A stretch of DNA of 64,000 nt from Novosphingobium hassiacum (GTDB lineage Bacteria > Pseudomonadota > Alphaproteobacteria > Sphingomonadales > Sphingomonadaceae). The stretch lies in NCBI RefSeq assembly GCF_014196055.1, contig NZ_JACICY010000001.1, positions 62,001-126,000 on the forward strand. Reading direction: 5' to 3'. This document shows positions 36,776 to 45,403 of the stretch, in pieces. The position numbers were made by a program, and so were the translations under genes. Positions within the stretch are counted from its first letter, which is position 1. Every line of letters begins with the position of its first letter. The notes beneath the pieces are model-generated. The model ran no database searches. It worked only from the letters and a program-made list of their open reading frames with translations, and had not been told where the DNA came from.

Positions 36776-38209
36776 TCAGGCCGCGCGCCGTAGTGGTTCG
36801 CTGCCCTGTTCCTCCAACCGGAAGCGCTCGACAAGCGTCGCAAGCTGCTGGGATTCGCTGGCAAGACTGCGCGCGGCGGCTGTCGCCTCTTCGACCATCG
36901 CCGCGTTCTGCTGCGTCATCGTGTCCATCTCGCGCACCGTCTCGCGCACCTGGCCGATGCTCACCGCCTGTTCGCTCGACATGCTCGCAATGTTGCTGGC
37001 GAGTTCCGCGACATGCCCCACCTGTTCGACGATCAGCGCGAAGGTGTTTCCGGTCTGTCCCACGAGGTTGACCCCGCGTTCGACCTGAGTCGAACTGGCG
37101 CTGATCAGCACTTTGATGTCGCGCGCGGCATCTGCCGTCCGTGCTGCCAGTGCGCGCACCTCAGTTGCAACGACGGCAAAGCCGCGCCCCGCTTCGCCCG
37201 CGCGCGCCGCCTCGACGCCAGCATTGAGCGCAAGCAGGTTGGTCTGAAACGCAATCCCGTCGATCACCGAGATGATCTTGCCGATCTCCTGTGCCGAATC
37301 ATGAATGTCGTTCATTGCCGCGACGGCCTCGCCGACGACCGCCCCCCCCTTCATCGCCTCGCCGTGCGCCTCCTGTACCGAACCGTGCATATGCGCCGCA
37401 TCGTCGGCAGAACTGCGCACGGTTAATGCCAGCGTGGTCATCGCCGCCGACGCCTCTTCCAGACTGGCCGCCTGCTGCTCGGTCCGCCGCGCCAGATCGT
37501 CCGAAGCCTGCCGGATTTCTTTGGCACCGACGCCCACCGTCATTGAACTGCTGGCCACGTCACCCAAGGCGTTGGAAACCTGTTGCCGCATCTCATCGAG
37601 ATTCCGCTGAAGCTCCGCAAATGCCGCTGGCAGATCGGGAACGTGTGTCGCAAAATCTCCGTCCGACATTGCCCGAAGCGTGGCGCTGACCTGGTCGATA
37701 ACCGCGATCCGTGCGGCGTCCTCGGCTTTGAAGTATGCCGAAATCGCCACTTCCATGTCCAGCAACGCCATTTTGATCATCGTCCCGACCAAACGGGCTC
37801 GACGCTTGGCACCAAAAATGCTGGTCACACCCGAGAACATGCCGGTAATGACTCGCTCAAGTACGGCGGCATAGGCGCCGATGTACCAACCGGGCTCAAG
37901 ACCGATCCGGGCGTGAACATTGCCGATAACTTCTGCGCTGCGAAAATAGGCTTGGTCAGCCTCGCCCTTGAACATCCCGGCCCAGTGCTCAATCTGTTTG
38001 TTGCGAGCGTGCTGCATGCCTTGGCGGGACTTGAAGAACTTCGCGGTCTCAGGGGTTGCCGCTATTTGATCGTACAATGTGTCAAGTGCGGGTGGCGCGT
38101 GCTTTTCAAGCGCTTTGGCAATGCCGGGAAAACGCGCGAAGTCATCGCGGCCAATCCTGAAAAAACTCAGTTTCTTGGCAATTTGCGCTTTTTCAACTTT
38201 TACGGTCAT
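36776..38209 (-). CDS. globin-coupled methyl-accepting chemotaxis protein
   Basis: 477 residues from the ATG at 38209 (AGGAG eight bases upstream). Residues about 10-165 are a protoglobin/HemAT-type haem globin: FFRIGRDDF, KSRQGMQHARNKQIEHW and the proximal histidine H99 in VIGNVHARIGL. No membrane segment is present. The signalling part (about 190-477) has MCP coiled coils with the hairpin tip EIGKIISVIDGIAFQTNLLALNAGVEAARAGE. It is probably a cytosolic oxygen or redox sensor for chemotaxis. The C-terminus (EPLRRAA) lacks a CheR tether pentapeptide. No che genes lie nearby. Confidence 0.9.
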   Translation of the reverse strand: MTVKVEKAQIAKKLSFFRIGRDDFARFPGIAKALEKHAPPALDTLYDQIAATPETAKFFKSRQGMQHARNKQIEHWAGMFKGEADQAYFRSAEVIGNVHARIGLEPGWYIGAYAAVLERVITGMFSGVTSIFGAKRRARLVGTMIKMALLDMEVAISAYFKAEDAARIAVIDQVSATLRAMSDGDFATHVPDLPAAFAELQRNLDEMRQQVSNALGDVASSSMTVGVGAKEIRQASDDLARRTEQQAASLEEASAAMTTLALTVRSSADDAAHMHGSVQEAHGEAMKGGAVVGEAVAAMNDIHDSAQEIGKIISVIDGIAFQTNLLALNAGVEAARAGEAGRGFAVVATEVRALAARTADAARDIKVLISASSTQVERGVNLVGQTGNTFALIVEQVGHVAELASNIASMSSEQAVSIGQVRETVREMDTMTQQNAAMVEEATAAARSLASESQQLATLVERFRLEEQGSEPLRRAA

Positions 38210-38321
38210 GTGGACACTCCTGATCAAGGATATGTCGCACATTACAGTCAACAAATAACGTCCGGGGCCAAGGGACCGTTACTTGGCCGATCGGCGCAAA
38301 ATGTTAATCAATTCAATCAAA

Positions 38322-39449
38322 TCAGACGCGCATCGGCATCAGAACGTAAAGCGCGGCTGACTTGTCGTCCTTGCGAATCAGCGTCGGCGCACCGGCATCG
38401 GCCAGATGCAGTTCGACCGTATCACCGTCGATCTGGCTGAGGATGTCCTTAAGATAATTGGCGTTGAAACCGATCTCGAATCCTGCAGCCGAATAATCGG
38501 CGGCAATCTCTTCTGCTGCCGTGCCGTTGTCCGGGCTGGTCACCGACAGCGTCACGCGATCGTTGTCGAGCGCCATCTTGACCGCGCGCGTCTTTTCCGT
38601 CGCAATCGTCGCCACGCGGTCCACACCTTCAAAGAACGCGCGCGGATCGAGCTTGAGCAGCTTGTCGTTCCCGGTCGGGATCACGCGGCTGTAATCGGGG
38701 AACGTCCCGTCGATCAGCTTGCTGGTCAGCACAACACCGTTTTCGCCACCCAGCGTGAAGCGCACCTTGCTCGCGGAAAGGTCGATCAACACGGCGGTGT
38801 CGAGCACCTCCTCGAGCAGCTTGCGCAGTTCGGCCACGCATTTGCGCGGCACGATCACGTCGGGCATGCCCTCGGCGCCTTCGGGGCGGGCGATGGTGAA
38901 ACGGGCAAGCCGGTGACCGTCGGTCGCCGCTGCCTTCAGCACCGGCTGCTGGTCGTCCGATACGTGCAGGAAGATGCCATTGAGGTAGTAACGTGTTTCC
39001 TCGGTCGAGATTGCAAAGCGCGTGCGATCGACCAGTTCGGCCAGCGTGCGCGCGGGAATTTCGAAGCTGTGCGGCAGGTCGCCCTCGACGATAACCGGGA
39101 AATCGTCGCGCGGCAGCGTGGGCAGCTGAAAGCGCGTTCGCCCAGCCTTGACCACCATGCGGTTGTCCGCCGTCTCGATCGAAACCTGGCTGCCATCGGG
39201 CAGCTTGCGCGCGATGTCGAACAGCAGGTGCGCCGAAACCGTGATCGCCCCGGCCGTTTCGACCGAGACCGCCGCCATGCTTTCGATGATCTGCAGGTCC
39301 AAATCGGTCGCCATCAGACGCACCCGGTTGTCGGGCGATGCCTCGATCAGCACGTTCGACAGGATCGGAATGGTGTTGCGGCGTTCGACCACCGACTGGA
39401 CGTGGGACAAGCAGCGCAGCAGCGTCGCGCGTTCAATCGTCGCCTTCAT
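38322..39449 (-). CDS. dnaN: DNA polymerase III sliding clamp beta subunit
   Basis: 375 residues, full length. Three repeated clamp domains: MKATIERATLLRCLSHVQSVVERRNTIPILSNVLIEA at the start, the middle domain RTRFAISTEETRYYLNGIFLH with LARFTI, and the last with FEGVDRVATIATEKTRAVKMAL and the ending YVLMPMRV. It tethers polymerase III and repair enzymes to DNA. The dnaA gene is not adjacent, unlike in many bacteria, which fits sphingomonad gene order. Confidence 0.97.
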   Translation of the reverse strand: MKATIERATLLRCLSHVQSVVERRNTIPILSNVLIEASPDNRVRLMATDLDLQIIESMAAVSVETAGAITVSAHLLFDIARKLPDGSQVSIETADNRMVVKAGRTRFQLPTLPRDDFPVIVEGDLPHSFEIPARTLAELVDRTRFAISTEETRYYLNGIFLHVSDDQQPVLKAAATDGHRLARFTIARPEGAEGMPDVIVPRKCVAELRKLLEEVLDTAVLIDLSASKVRFTLGGENGVVLTSKLIDGTFPDYSRVIPTGNDKLLKLDPRAFFEGVDRVATIATEKTRAVKMALDNDRVTLSVTSPDNGTAAEEIAADYSAAGFEIGFNANYLKDILSQIDGDTVELHLADAGAPTLIRKDDKSAALYVLMPMRV

Positions 39450-39633
39450 TTCGTCTCGATCCCCCCAGGTGCGGGCAAGGCCCGTCCCCGTGCGTTGACA
39501 GAGCCGAGGAATCGCGTCCCCGGCATACGGTTCGGACCATCTGTCTTAGCGCGAGGGCCGGACTCGGCAAGCGCCGCCCTCGCCCGACCGGTCTAAGCTG
39601 GGGATAAAACCGCTGATACCCCAACGATTCCGG

Positions 39634-40398
39634 TCAGGAAATCATGGCCATGCCGCCATTCACGTGGACCGTCTGCCCGGTAACGTAGCCCGCCTCACGC
39701 GATGCAAGGTATGCAACTGCCGCACCGACGTCGCTCCCCTCGCCCATCCGGCCCATCGGGATGCGCGCGTTGAGCGCGTCCTTCTGCGCGTCAGGCAGCA
39801 CTTCGGTCATCGCGGTGCGGATGAACCCCGGCGCCACGCAGTTGACCGTCACATTGCGACTGGCCAATTCCTGACCCAGCGATTTGGACATGCCGACAAG
39901 TCCGGCCTTCGCCGCAGCATAGTTGATCTGCCCCGGATTTCCGGTCGCGCCGACGACGCTGGTGATCGTCACGATCCGCCCGAACCGCGCCTTCATCATC
40001 GGCTTGGTCGCCGCCCGCATCAACCGGAACGCGGCCTCGAGATTGACCCGGATCACCGCGTCCCACTCCTCGTCCTTCATCCGCATCGCCAGATTGTCGC
40101 GCGTGATCCCCGCGTTGTTCACCAGGATATCGAGCTTGCCCATGGTGTCGAGCGCGGCAGGCACGAGATGCTCGACCTGTTCCGTGTTCGAAAGATCGCA
40201 CGTGATCTCCACGCAATCGCGCCCGTAAAGCTCGTTCAACTCTTCCCGGAACGCCCGCAGCTTGCCAGGATTGGTCCCCGAAAGCGCCAACCGCGCGCCT
40301 TGCTGCGCGAGTGCATGACAGATAGCCGACCCGATGCCGCCAGCAGCCCCGGTAACCAGCGCAGTCATGCTAGTAAGATCGAAAAGACGGTTTTCCAT
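39634..40398 (-). CDS. fabG: 3-oxoacyl-[acyl-carrier-protein] reductase
   Basis: 254 residues. Short-chain dehydrogenase: TGAAGGIGSAICHALAQQG cofactor loop, NNAGITRDNLAMRMKDEEWDAVI (FabG-specific), catalytic S-Y-K in ITSVVGATGNPGQINYAAAKAGL, and NCVAPGFIRTAMTEVLP. It reduces 3-ketoacyl-ACP in fatty acid elongation. It lies in the same direction as fabD, but a GxxExxY gene with inverted-repeat ends separates the two. The insert replaces what would normally be a short fabD-fabG spacer. Confidence 0.96.
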   Translation of the reverse strand: MENRLFDLTSMTALVTGAAGGIGSAICHALAQQGARLALSGTNPGKLRAFREELNELYGRDCVEITCDLSNTEQVEHLVPAALDTMGKLDILVNNAGITRDNLAMRMKDEEWDAVIRVNLEAAFRLMRAATKPMMKARFGRIVTITSVVGATGNPGQINYAAAKAGLVGMSKSLGQELASRNVTVNCVAPGFIRTAMTEVLPDAQKDALNARIPMGRMGEGSDVGAAVAYLASREAGYVTGQTVHVNGGMAMIS

Positions 40399-40416
40399 TT
40401 CAAGCTCCGAAGTTGT

Positions 40417-40872
40417 TTTTCGCGCAGAGAACGCAGAGATTAATCGATTGGCTGATAGTTATTGACCAATCGGCGGATGCCTTCCTTCATGGTAAGGCCC
40501 GAGAAGTTCAGGAGCAATCCGACGGGCTGTTTCATGAGTCGAAGGTACGTCAGAAGCTGCTTGGCATGAACTTTCTGGATCTGCTCGACCGCCTTGATTT
40601 CAACAACCAATCTGGCCTCGATGAGGAGATCAACCCGAAAAGCTGCGTCGATCGTTAATCCGTCGTACTCAATAGCGATTGGCACTTGCCGAGCCACCAT
40701 AAACCCGCGCCTCGACAATGAAGCCGCTAGAACCGTCTCATATACGCTCTCCAGCAGACCTGGACCAAGCTGGCGATGGATTTTTATAGCCTCGCCGACT
40801 ACTTCCGAGCTGATCGCGTCGATATCAATGATTCGCGTCCTCTCTGCGTGCTTTGCGGTCTCTGCGCGAATT
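40417..40872. mobile_element. GxxExxY cassette with inverted-repeat ends between fabD and fabG
   Basis: The left end (40417-40440) reads TTTTCGCGCAGAGAACGCAGAGAT; the right end, reverse-complemented (40841-40872), starts AATTCGCGCAGAGACCGCAAAG. They share TTCGCGCAGAGA-CGCA. The cassette contains one gene and sits precisely between fabD (stop 40879) and fabG (start 40398). The ends make it look like a small inserted unit. I see no target duplication, and the mobility mechanism is unknown. Confidence 0.5.
40440..40826 (-). CDS. GxxExxY protein (PD-(D/E)XK nuclease-like), start unclear
   Basis: Homology begins at IDIDAISSEVVGEAIKIHRQLGPGLLESVYE, which carries the name-giving G-x-x-E-x-x-Y motif, and continues through IEYDGLTIDAAFRVDLLIEARLVVEIKAVE (D-x-n-E-x-K nuclease-like core) to LLLNFSGLTMKEGIRRLVNN. 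No ATG, GTG or TTG lies between the cassette end and this block; the only upstream ATG in frame (40943) is inside fabD. Translation would need an ATT/ATC start near 40824 or readthrough. Family function unknown; related proteins occur in 23S rRNA intervening sequences. The given 5' coordinate is approximate. Confidence 0.7.
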   Translation of the reverse strand, partial: DIDAISSEVVGEAIKIHRQLGPGLLESVYETVLAASLSRRGFMVARQVPIAIEYDGLTIDAAFRVDLLIEARLVVEIKAVEQIQKVHAKQLLTYLRLMKQPVGLLLNFSGLTMKEGIRRLVNNYQPID

Positions 40873-40878
40873 ATCCGC

Positions 40879-41814
40879 TTACAACCCCGCCAACAGCGCC
40901 TCGATATCGCCCATCCCCACGACACTGGTGACCGCCACATCACCCGCAGAGCGCGTGATCATCGGGCCGAGGACCTTGCCGCCCAGTTCCACGAACTGCT
41001 CAACGCCCGCGTCCTTCATCGCGATCGCGCTTTCGCGCCAGCGGACGCGGCCGGTGACTTGTTCGACCAGCAGGCGCTTCACGTCGGCGGGATCGGTGAC
41101 CACTGCTGCGGTCACATTGGCAAACAGCGCCACACGCAACGGCCCCGGTGGGGTCTTCTCGAACGCCTCGGCCATCGCATCAGCGGCGGGCTGCATCAGC
41201 GGGCAGTGGAACGGCGCGGAGACCGGCAGCAGCACGCCGCGTTTGATTCCATGATCCTTGACCATTGTGATCGCGCGCTCGATCGCGGCCTTGTGGCCCG
41301 ACAACACGACCTGTGTGGGATCATTGTCGTTGGCGACGGTGCATACTTCGCCTTCTGCCGCAGCCTCGGCCAGCGCGGTCGCTTTCTCGATATCGGCGCC
41401 CAGCAGCGCGCACATCGCGCCGATACCCACCGGCACCGCCGCCTGCATCGATTGCCCGCGCAACTTCAACAGCCGCGCCGTATCGGCCAGACTGAACGCA
41501 CCCGCAGCGCACAGCGCAGTGTACTCGCCAAGGCTGTGGCCCGCGACAAAGTCAGCCTTGTCCGCCAGGGAAATGCCGCCCTCGCGCTCGAGCACGCGCA
41601 GCACCGCGATGGCGTTGGCCATGATCGCAGGCTGGGCGTTCTCGGTCAGCAGCAGGGCGTCGTCCGGCCCTTCGCTCATGATCTTGAACAGCTTCTGCCC
41701 GAGCGCCTCGTCGACTTCTTCAAAGACTTCGCGGGCCGCCGCACTGGACTGCGCCAGTTCGAGACCCATGCCGACCTTCTGGCTGCCCTGCCCCGGAAAA
41801 ACGAATGCTCGCAT
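40879..41814 (-). CDS. fabD: malonyl-CoA:ACP transacylase
   Basis: 311 residues from the ATG at 41814, preceded by GGAGAGTGAG; a Met six codons earlier is weaker. FVFPGQGSQKVGMG start, nucleophile S94 in AGHSLGEY, the Arg of KLRGQSMQ and catalytic His in VSAPFHCPLM, then VELGGKVLGPMI. It loads malonate on acyl carrier protein for fatty acid synthesis. Normally followed closely by fabG; here a cassette intervenes. Confidence 0.97.
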   Translation of the reverse strand: MRAFVFPGQGSQKVGMGLELAQSSAAAREVFEEVDEALGQKLFKIMSEGPDDALLLTENAQPAIMANAIAVLRVLEREGGISLADKADFVAGHSLGEYTALCAAGAFSLADTARLLKLRGQSMQAAVPVGIGAMCALLGADIEKATALAEAAAEGEVCTVANDNDPTQVVLSGHKAAIERAITMVKDHGIKRGVLLPVSAPFHCPLMQPAADAMAEAFEKTPPGPLRVALFANVTAAVVTDPADVKRLLVEQVTGRVRWRESAIAMKDAGVEQFVELGGKVLGPMITRSAGDVAVTSVVGMGDIEALLAGL

Positions 41815-41871
41815 CTCACTCTCCACTTTCATGCCCGCTGACGGGGCCGCGCCCTATGCCGCGCTCGGCAG

Positions 41872-42693
41872 TCAGGCAAGACCGAACGGCACGATCCTGT
41901 TGTCGATATCATGCCCGATGTCGGCACGGCCGAGAAACGCGACGCCCGTTCTGTCGCACCAGTGGCGCGCCATTTCCTCGACCCCACACCCGAACGGACG
42001 GTCGTTTTCGGGAACATCGCTGACCCGGCCAAGCCGCAGGCCCGCGACGTTTGCCGAGGCGAGGCAGGCCGTCACGTTGAACAGCAAGCGGTCGACCGCG
42101 TAGTGATATTCGGCAACTTCCTCGACCATCACGACATGCCCGGAAAGATCGGGCATCAGCGGTGTTCCGCACAACATGGCGAGCGTCATAAGGTTGAAGG
42201 CGACGGCAGGCGTCGTTCCGTCCAGCGAGGGTTCCAGCCCGTCGCGCGATCCGTTCAGCCAGCCGAGCGTGCGCCGAACTGCCGCCTCGCCCCCTGCCCG
42301 CCTGATGTCGGTCGGCATCGGAGCATGAACCTGTCGGCCGATGCGCTCGCGGTAGAGCAAGCCAAGCAAGGTGCCACCGTCGGAGTAGCCGAGGTATTGC
42401 TTGGTGTGGGCCGCCGGGCCGAGCAAGGACAGCGCGTCCTGCGCGATCCGGTTGGCACCATAGCCGCCGCGCACGAACCACACGGCATCGAAGGCAGGAT
42501 CGCTGGCGCAGGCGACGAATGCGGCCAGACGCTCGCCATCGGTCCCTGCAAAGTGCCCTGCGCTGGCAAAGCACTGATCGTGGAACACCAGGTCCAGCGC
42601 GGGGAATTCGGCTTGCGCAAGCGCGAGCACCTGCGCCGCATCGTCGCGCGTAAAAGGGGTCGATGGAGCGCAGATGGCGATACGTCGGTTCAC
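41872..42693 (-). CDS. LD-carboxypeptidase (peptidoglycan recycling)
   Basis: 273 residues from a GTG. Family S66: IAICAPSTPFTRDDA front, WFVRGGYGANRIAQDAL, a nucleophile region LGYSDGGTLLGLLY (Ser in GYSD) and the C-domain with MVEEVAEYHYAVDRLLF (Glu) and GRADIGHD (His). It trims the terminal D-Ala from tetrapeptides (LdcA-type) in the cytosol. It diverges from a Mur ligase gene (start 42780), consistent with a peptidoglycan recycling pair. Confidence 0.88.
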   Translation of the reverse strand: MNRRIAICAPSTPFTRDDAAQVLALAQAEFPALDLVFHDQCFASAGHFAGTDGERLAAFVACASDPAFDAVWFVRGGYGANRIAQDALSLLGPAAHTKQYLGYSDGGTLLGLLYRERIGRQVHAPMPTDIRRAGGEAAVRRTLGWLNGSRDGLEPSLDGTTPAVAFNLMTLAMLCGTPLMPDLSGHVVMVEEVAEYHYAVDRLLFNVTACLASANVAGLRLGRVSDVPENDRPFGCGVEEMARHWCDRTGVAFLGRADIGHDIDNRIVPFGLA

Positions 42694-42779
42694 GCAGGCA
42701 TCCTAGCCCGGTTACCGGGCACGACGAAAGCCGCAATCGGGAGGTTGTCACCGGGCGCGCTCGCGAATACCGCTAGCCC

Positions 42780-44210
42780 ATGACGAACCTTGCCGACAGC
42801 CCCTCCGACAGCCTCACCGACCGCGACTGGTTCTTTTGCGGTATCGGCGGATCGGGGATGCTGCCGCTGGCGCTGATCCTCAAGGGACTTGGCGCGCGCG
42901 TCGCAGGATCGGACCGCAGCCGCGACCAAGGGCGCACGCCGGAGAAGTTCGCATGGCTTGAAAGCCTCGGCTTCGCGCTGTTTCCGCAGGACGGATCTGG
43001 GGTGACATCGCCTGGACAGGTGCTTGTGGCTTCGGCGGCAGTCGAGGATACCGTCCCGGAAATGATCCGGGCCAGGGATCTTGGCTGCGCGCGGATGAGC
43101 CGCGCCGAACTGCTCTCGGCGCTGTTCAATGCCAGCCCGCAGCGCATCGCGGTGGGCGGGACCAGCGGCAAATCCACCGTCACCGGCATGATCGGCTGGA
43201 TCCTGACGCAGGCGGCGTGCGACCCCACGATCATGAACGGCGCAGTGATGAAGAACTTCGTCGCTCCAGGCACGCCCTTCGCGTCGGCACGGGTCGGATC
43301 GGGCGGCGTGTTCGTATCCGAGGTGGATGAAAGCGACGGCTCGATCGCGCTCTACCGCCCGACTGTCGCGGTGCTCAACAACGTCAGCCTCGACCACAAG
43401 AGCCTCGAGGAACTGCGCGAATTGTTCGGCGACTTCCTGACCCGAGCCGAAATCGCCGTCATCAACGCCGACGATGCCGAAAGCCTCGCGCTGACCGGAT
43501 GCGCCCATGCGACAATCACGTTCGGCTTGCGCGCGGCTGCCGACATTGCGGTCGCCGAAGCCTCGATCGTCGAAGGGCCCACCTCAATCACCGCGACGGT
43601 CGTCGACGCACGCGAGGGCAAGCGCCATGCGCTGAACCTGCGTGTGCCCGGGCGCCACAACCTCGCCAACGCGCTCGCCGCGATCGCTGCTGCCAGTGCC
43701 GCCGGGGTGCCCGTCGCCGATGCCGTCCACCATGTCGCCAGCTTCACAGGCCTCGCGCGCCGCTTCGACATCGTCGGCACCACCGCCTCTGGCATCACCG
43801 TTATCGACGACTTCGGCCACAACCCGGAGAAGGTCGCGGCCACACTCGCCACGCTGCGTGCCCACCCAGGCCGGATCATCGCGTTCTTCCAGCCCCATGG
43901 TTACGGCCCGTTGCGCCAGATGGGCGCAGAGCTCGCCGAAGTCCTCGCCACCGCGCTTGGCCCCAACGACACCACGATCCTGTGCGACCCGGTCTATTTC
44001 GGCGGCACGGTCGATCGCTCGGCGGGATCGGAGCGAATCACCGATCTGATCCGCCATCTCGGCGGCAATGCCGAATACATCCCCGCCCGCGCTGACTGCG
44101 CCACACGCATCGTCCAGCTCGCGCAACCTGCCGACCGCATCGTCATCATGGGCGCGCGCGACGACACGCTGTCATTGTTTGCAAAGGACATCATTTCGAG
44201 CCTTCGCTAG
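42780..44210 (+). CDS. Mur ligase (MurC/Mpl-like UDP-MurNAc peptide ligase)
   Basis: 476 residues. MurC-type N-domain (DWFFCGIGGSGMLPLALILKGLG), ATP loop GGTSGKSTVTGM, VSEVDESDGSI, VLNNVSLDHKSLEEL, and the C-domain GRHNLANALAAIAAA, VIDDFGHNPEKVAATL. A housekeeping MurC normally sits in the dcw cluster; the location next to LD-carboxypeptidase suggests Mpl-like recycling of the released tripeptide onto UDP-MurNAc. The sequence itself does not settle whether it accepts alanine or the tripeptide. Confidence 0.85.
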   Translation: MTNLADSPSDSLTDRDWFFCGIGGSGMLPLALILKGLGARVAGSDRSRDQGRTPEKFAWLESLGFALFPQDGSGVTSPGQVLVASAAVEDTVPEMIRARDLGCARMSRAELLSALFNASPQRIAVGGTSGKSTVTGMIGWILTQAACDPTIMNGAVMKNFVAPGTPFASARVGSGGVFVSEVDESDGSIALYRPTVAVLNNVSLDHKSLEELRELFGDFLTRAEIAVINADDAESLALTGCAHATITFGLRAAADIAVAEASIVEGPTSITATVVDAREGKRHALNLRVPGRHNLANALAAIAAASAAGVPVADAVHHVASFTGLARRFDIVGTTASGITVIDDFGHNPEKVAATLATLRAHPGRIIAFFQPHGYGPLRQMGAELAEVLATALGPNDTTILCDPVYFGGTVDRSAGSERITDLIRHLGGNAEYIPARADCATRIVQLAQPADRIVIMGARDDTLSLFAKDIISSLR

Positions 44211-44289
44211 GAACGTCCGACGGCAAGGAGCCGATCGCGCTCACGCGAGCGGCCCTCGCCCCTCGAAGCGACCCGAGGGCTCAAGCCGT

Positions 44290-44823
44290 TCAATCGAAGC
44301 GCTTTTCCAGCATCACCAGATGGGGATCGTCTTCCATGCCGTGCGCAACAAAGCCCTTCTCGCGCTCCAGTTCGATGGCCGCATGGTTGTCGCGATCCTC
44401 GATCGAGATGACGCGCTTCAACCCGCGCTTTTCCGCCTCTTGCGCCAGCAGGTCGAGCATGGCCCAGCCCACGCCACGACCACGATAGGCAGTGCGGACC
44501 GACACGGCGATCTCGCCTGTATCCATACGCGCATCGCAAGCCAGCATCGCCGATGCGACAAGCGTGCCGTGCTGTTGCTCGAACGCCAGATAGCTTTCGG
44601 TGCGCCAGTGATCGACGTCGGTCAGCGGCACGAGTTGGCCATGGCCGATGTGCGTGCTTGCCGCCAGAAAGCGGAAACGGCGGTCCTCGGCACTGACGTC
44701 ATCGAAGAACGCTTCGAGCAGCGCCTCATCGTCCGTTGATGCTTGCCGTACGTCCAGCATGACGCCGTCACGCGTGAAAAGTTGGGCGATCGCGGCCGCA
44801 ACGGCGGCTTTCGGGATGGTCAT
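44290..44823 (-). CDS. GNAT-family N-acetyltransferase
   Basis: 177 residues. GNAT fold: DVRQASTDDEALLEAFF at the front, YLAFEQQHGTLVASAMLACD, the acetyl-CoA loop SVRTAYRGRGVGWAMLDLLAQEAEKRGLKRV, and ERDREN-like IEDRDNHAAIELEREKGFV. The form resembles the acetyltransferase domain of protein acetyltransferases (Pat-like), but it lacks the CoA-ligase part. Substrate unknown. Confidence 0.85.
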   Translation of the reverse strand: MTIPKAAVAAAIAQLFTRDGVMLDVRQASTDDEALLEAFFDDVSAEDRRFRFLAASTHIGHGQLVPLTDVDHWRTESYLAFEQQHGTLVASAMLACDARMDTGEIAVSVRTAYRGRGVGWAMLDLLAQEAEKRGLKRVISIEDRDNHAAIELEREKGFVAHGMEDDPHLVMLEKRFD

Positions 44824-45028
44824 TTGTGCGCTCCTTCGGGATCACAAGGTGTCCGCCGCCTGTTAAAGCGTTGGCGCGCGTAACTATTGATCCAGCGCAA
44901 ACATTTGACATCAAAGCATTTGCGAACTTCGCACCGGCAGATGCACAAAACGATCATACCCCTGCACTGAAAATCTTAGGATCCCGGCCGTACTAAGGAG
45001 TGTAGTTAACGCAAGCGGAGGAAAAGCG

Positions 45029-45397
45029 ATGTGGCTCGATACTGACAGCGACGAATTCGTCGCCCACCGTCGCGCGCCGCGCGTCGGAATCGAGCTTCCG
45101 GTGCGCTGCAAGCACGGTGCTACACGGTCAACGGTTATCCTTAAGGATCTCAACCAGTACGGCGCCCGGATCGAAGGTCTGGAAAAGCTGCGGCTGGACG
45201 AGCCGCTGCAGATCCTGCTCCCTGGCCTTCAGGCCAAGATGGCCTTCGTGGTTTGGTCGCGCGACAAGGTCAGCGGCATCGAATTCGAACATCCCCTGCA
45301 CGACGATGTGTTCCAGCTGATCGTGAGCGAGTTCGCGATCAAGCACTACCGCGAGGGCAATCCGCCCAAGCAAGCGCCGGTCCGTCACGCCGCCTGA
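45029..45397 (+). CDS. single-domain PilZ protein
   Basis: 122 residues, one PilZ domain: RRAPR (R-x-x-x-R c-di-GMP clamp), KDLNQYGARIEGL (D/N-x-S/N-x-x-G) and SGIEFEHPL. It should bind c-di-GMP and act as an effector. The position near two GGDEF-EAL-PilZ genes is suggestive but the gene stands in its own unit. Confidence 0.9.
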   Translation: MWLDTDSDEFVAHRRAPRVGIELPVRCKHGATRSTVILKDLNQYGARIEGLEKLRLDEPLQILLPGLQAKMAFVVWSRDKVSGIEFEHPLHDDVFQLIVSEFAIKHYREGNPPKQAPVRHAA

Positions 45398-45403
45398 GCG
45401 GCC

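Noticed and set aside
42780..44210. Calling this gene murC
   Set aside because: It is outside a dcw cluster and beside an LD-carboxypeptidase; MurC and Mpl cannot be separated by eye, so no symbol is given.
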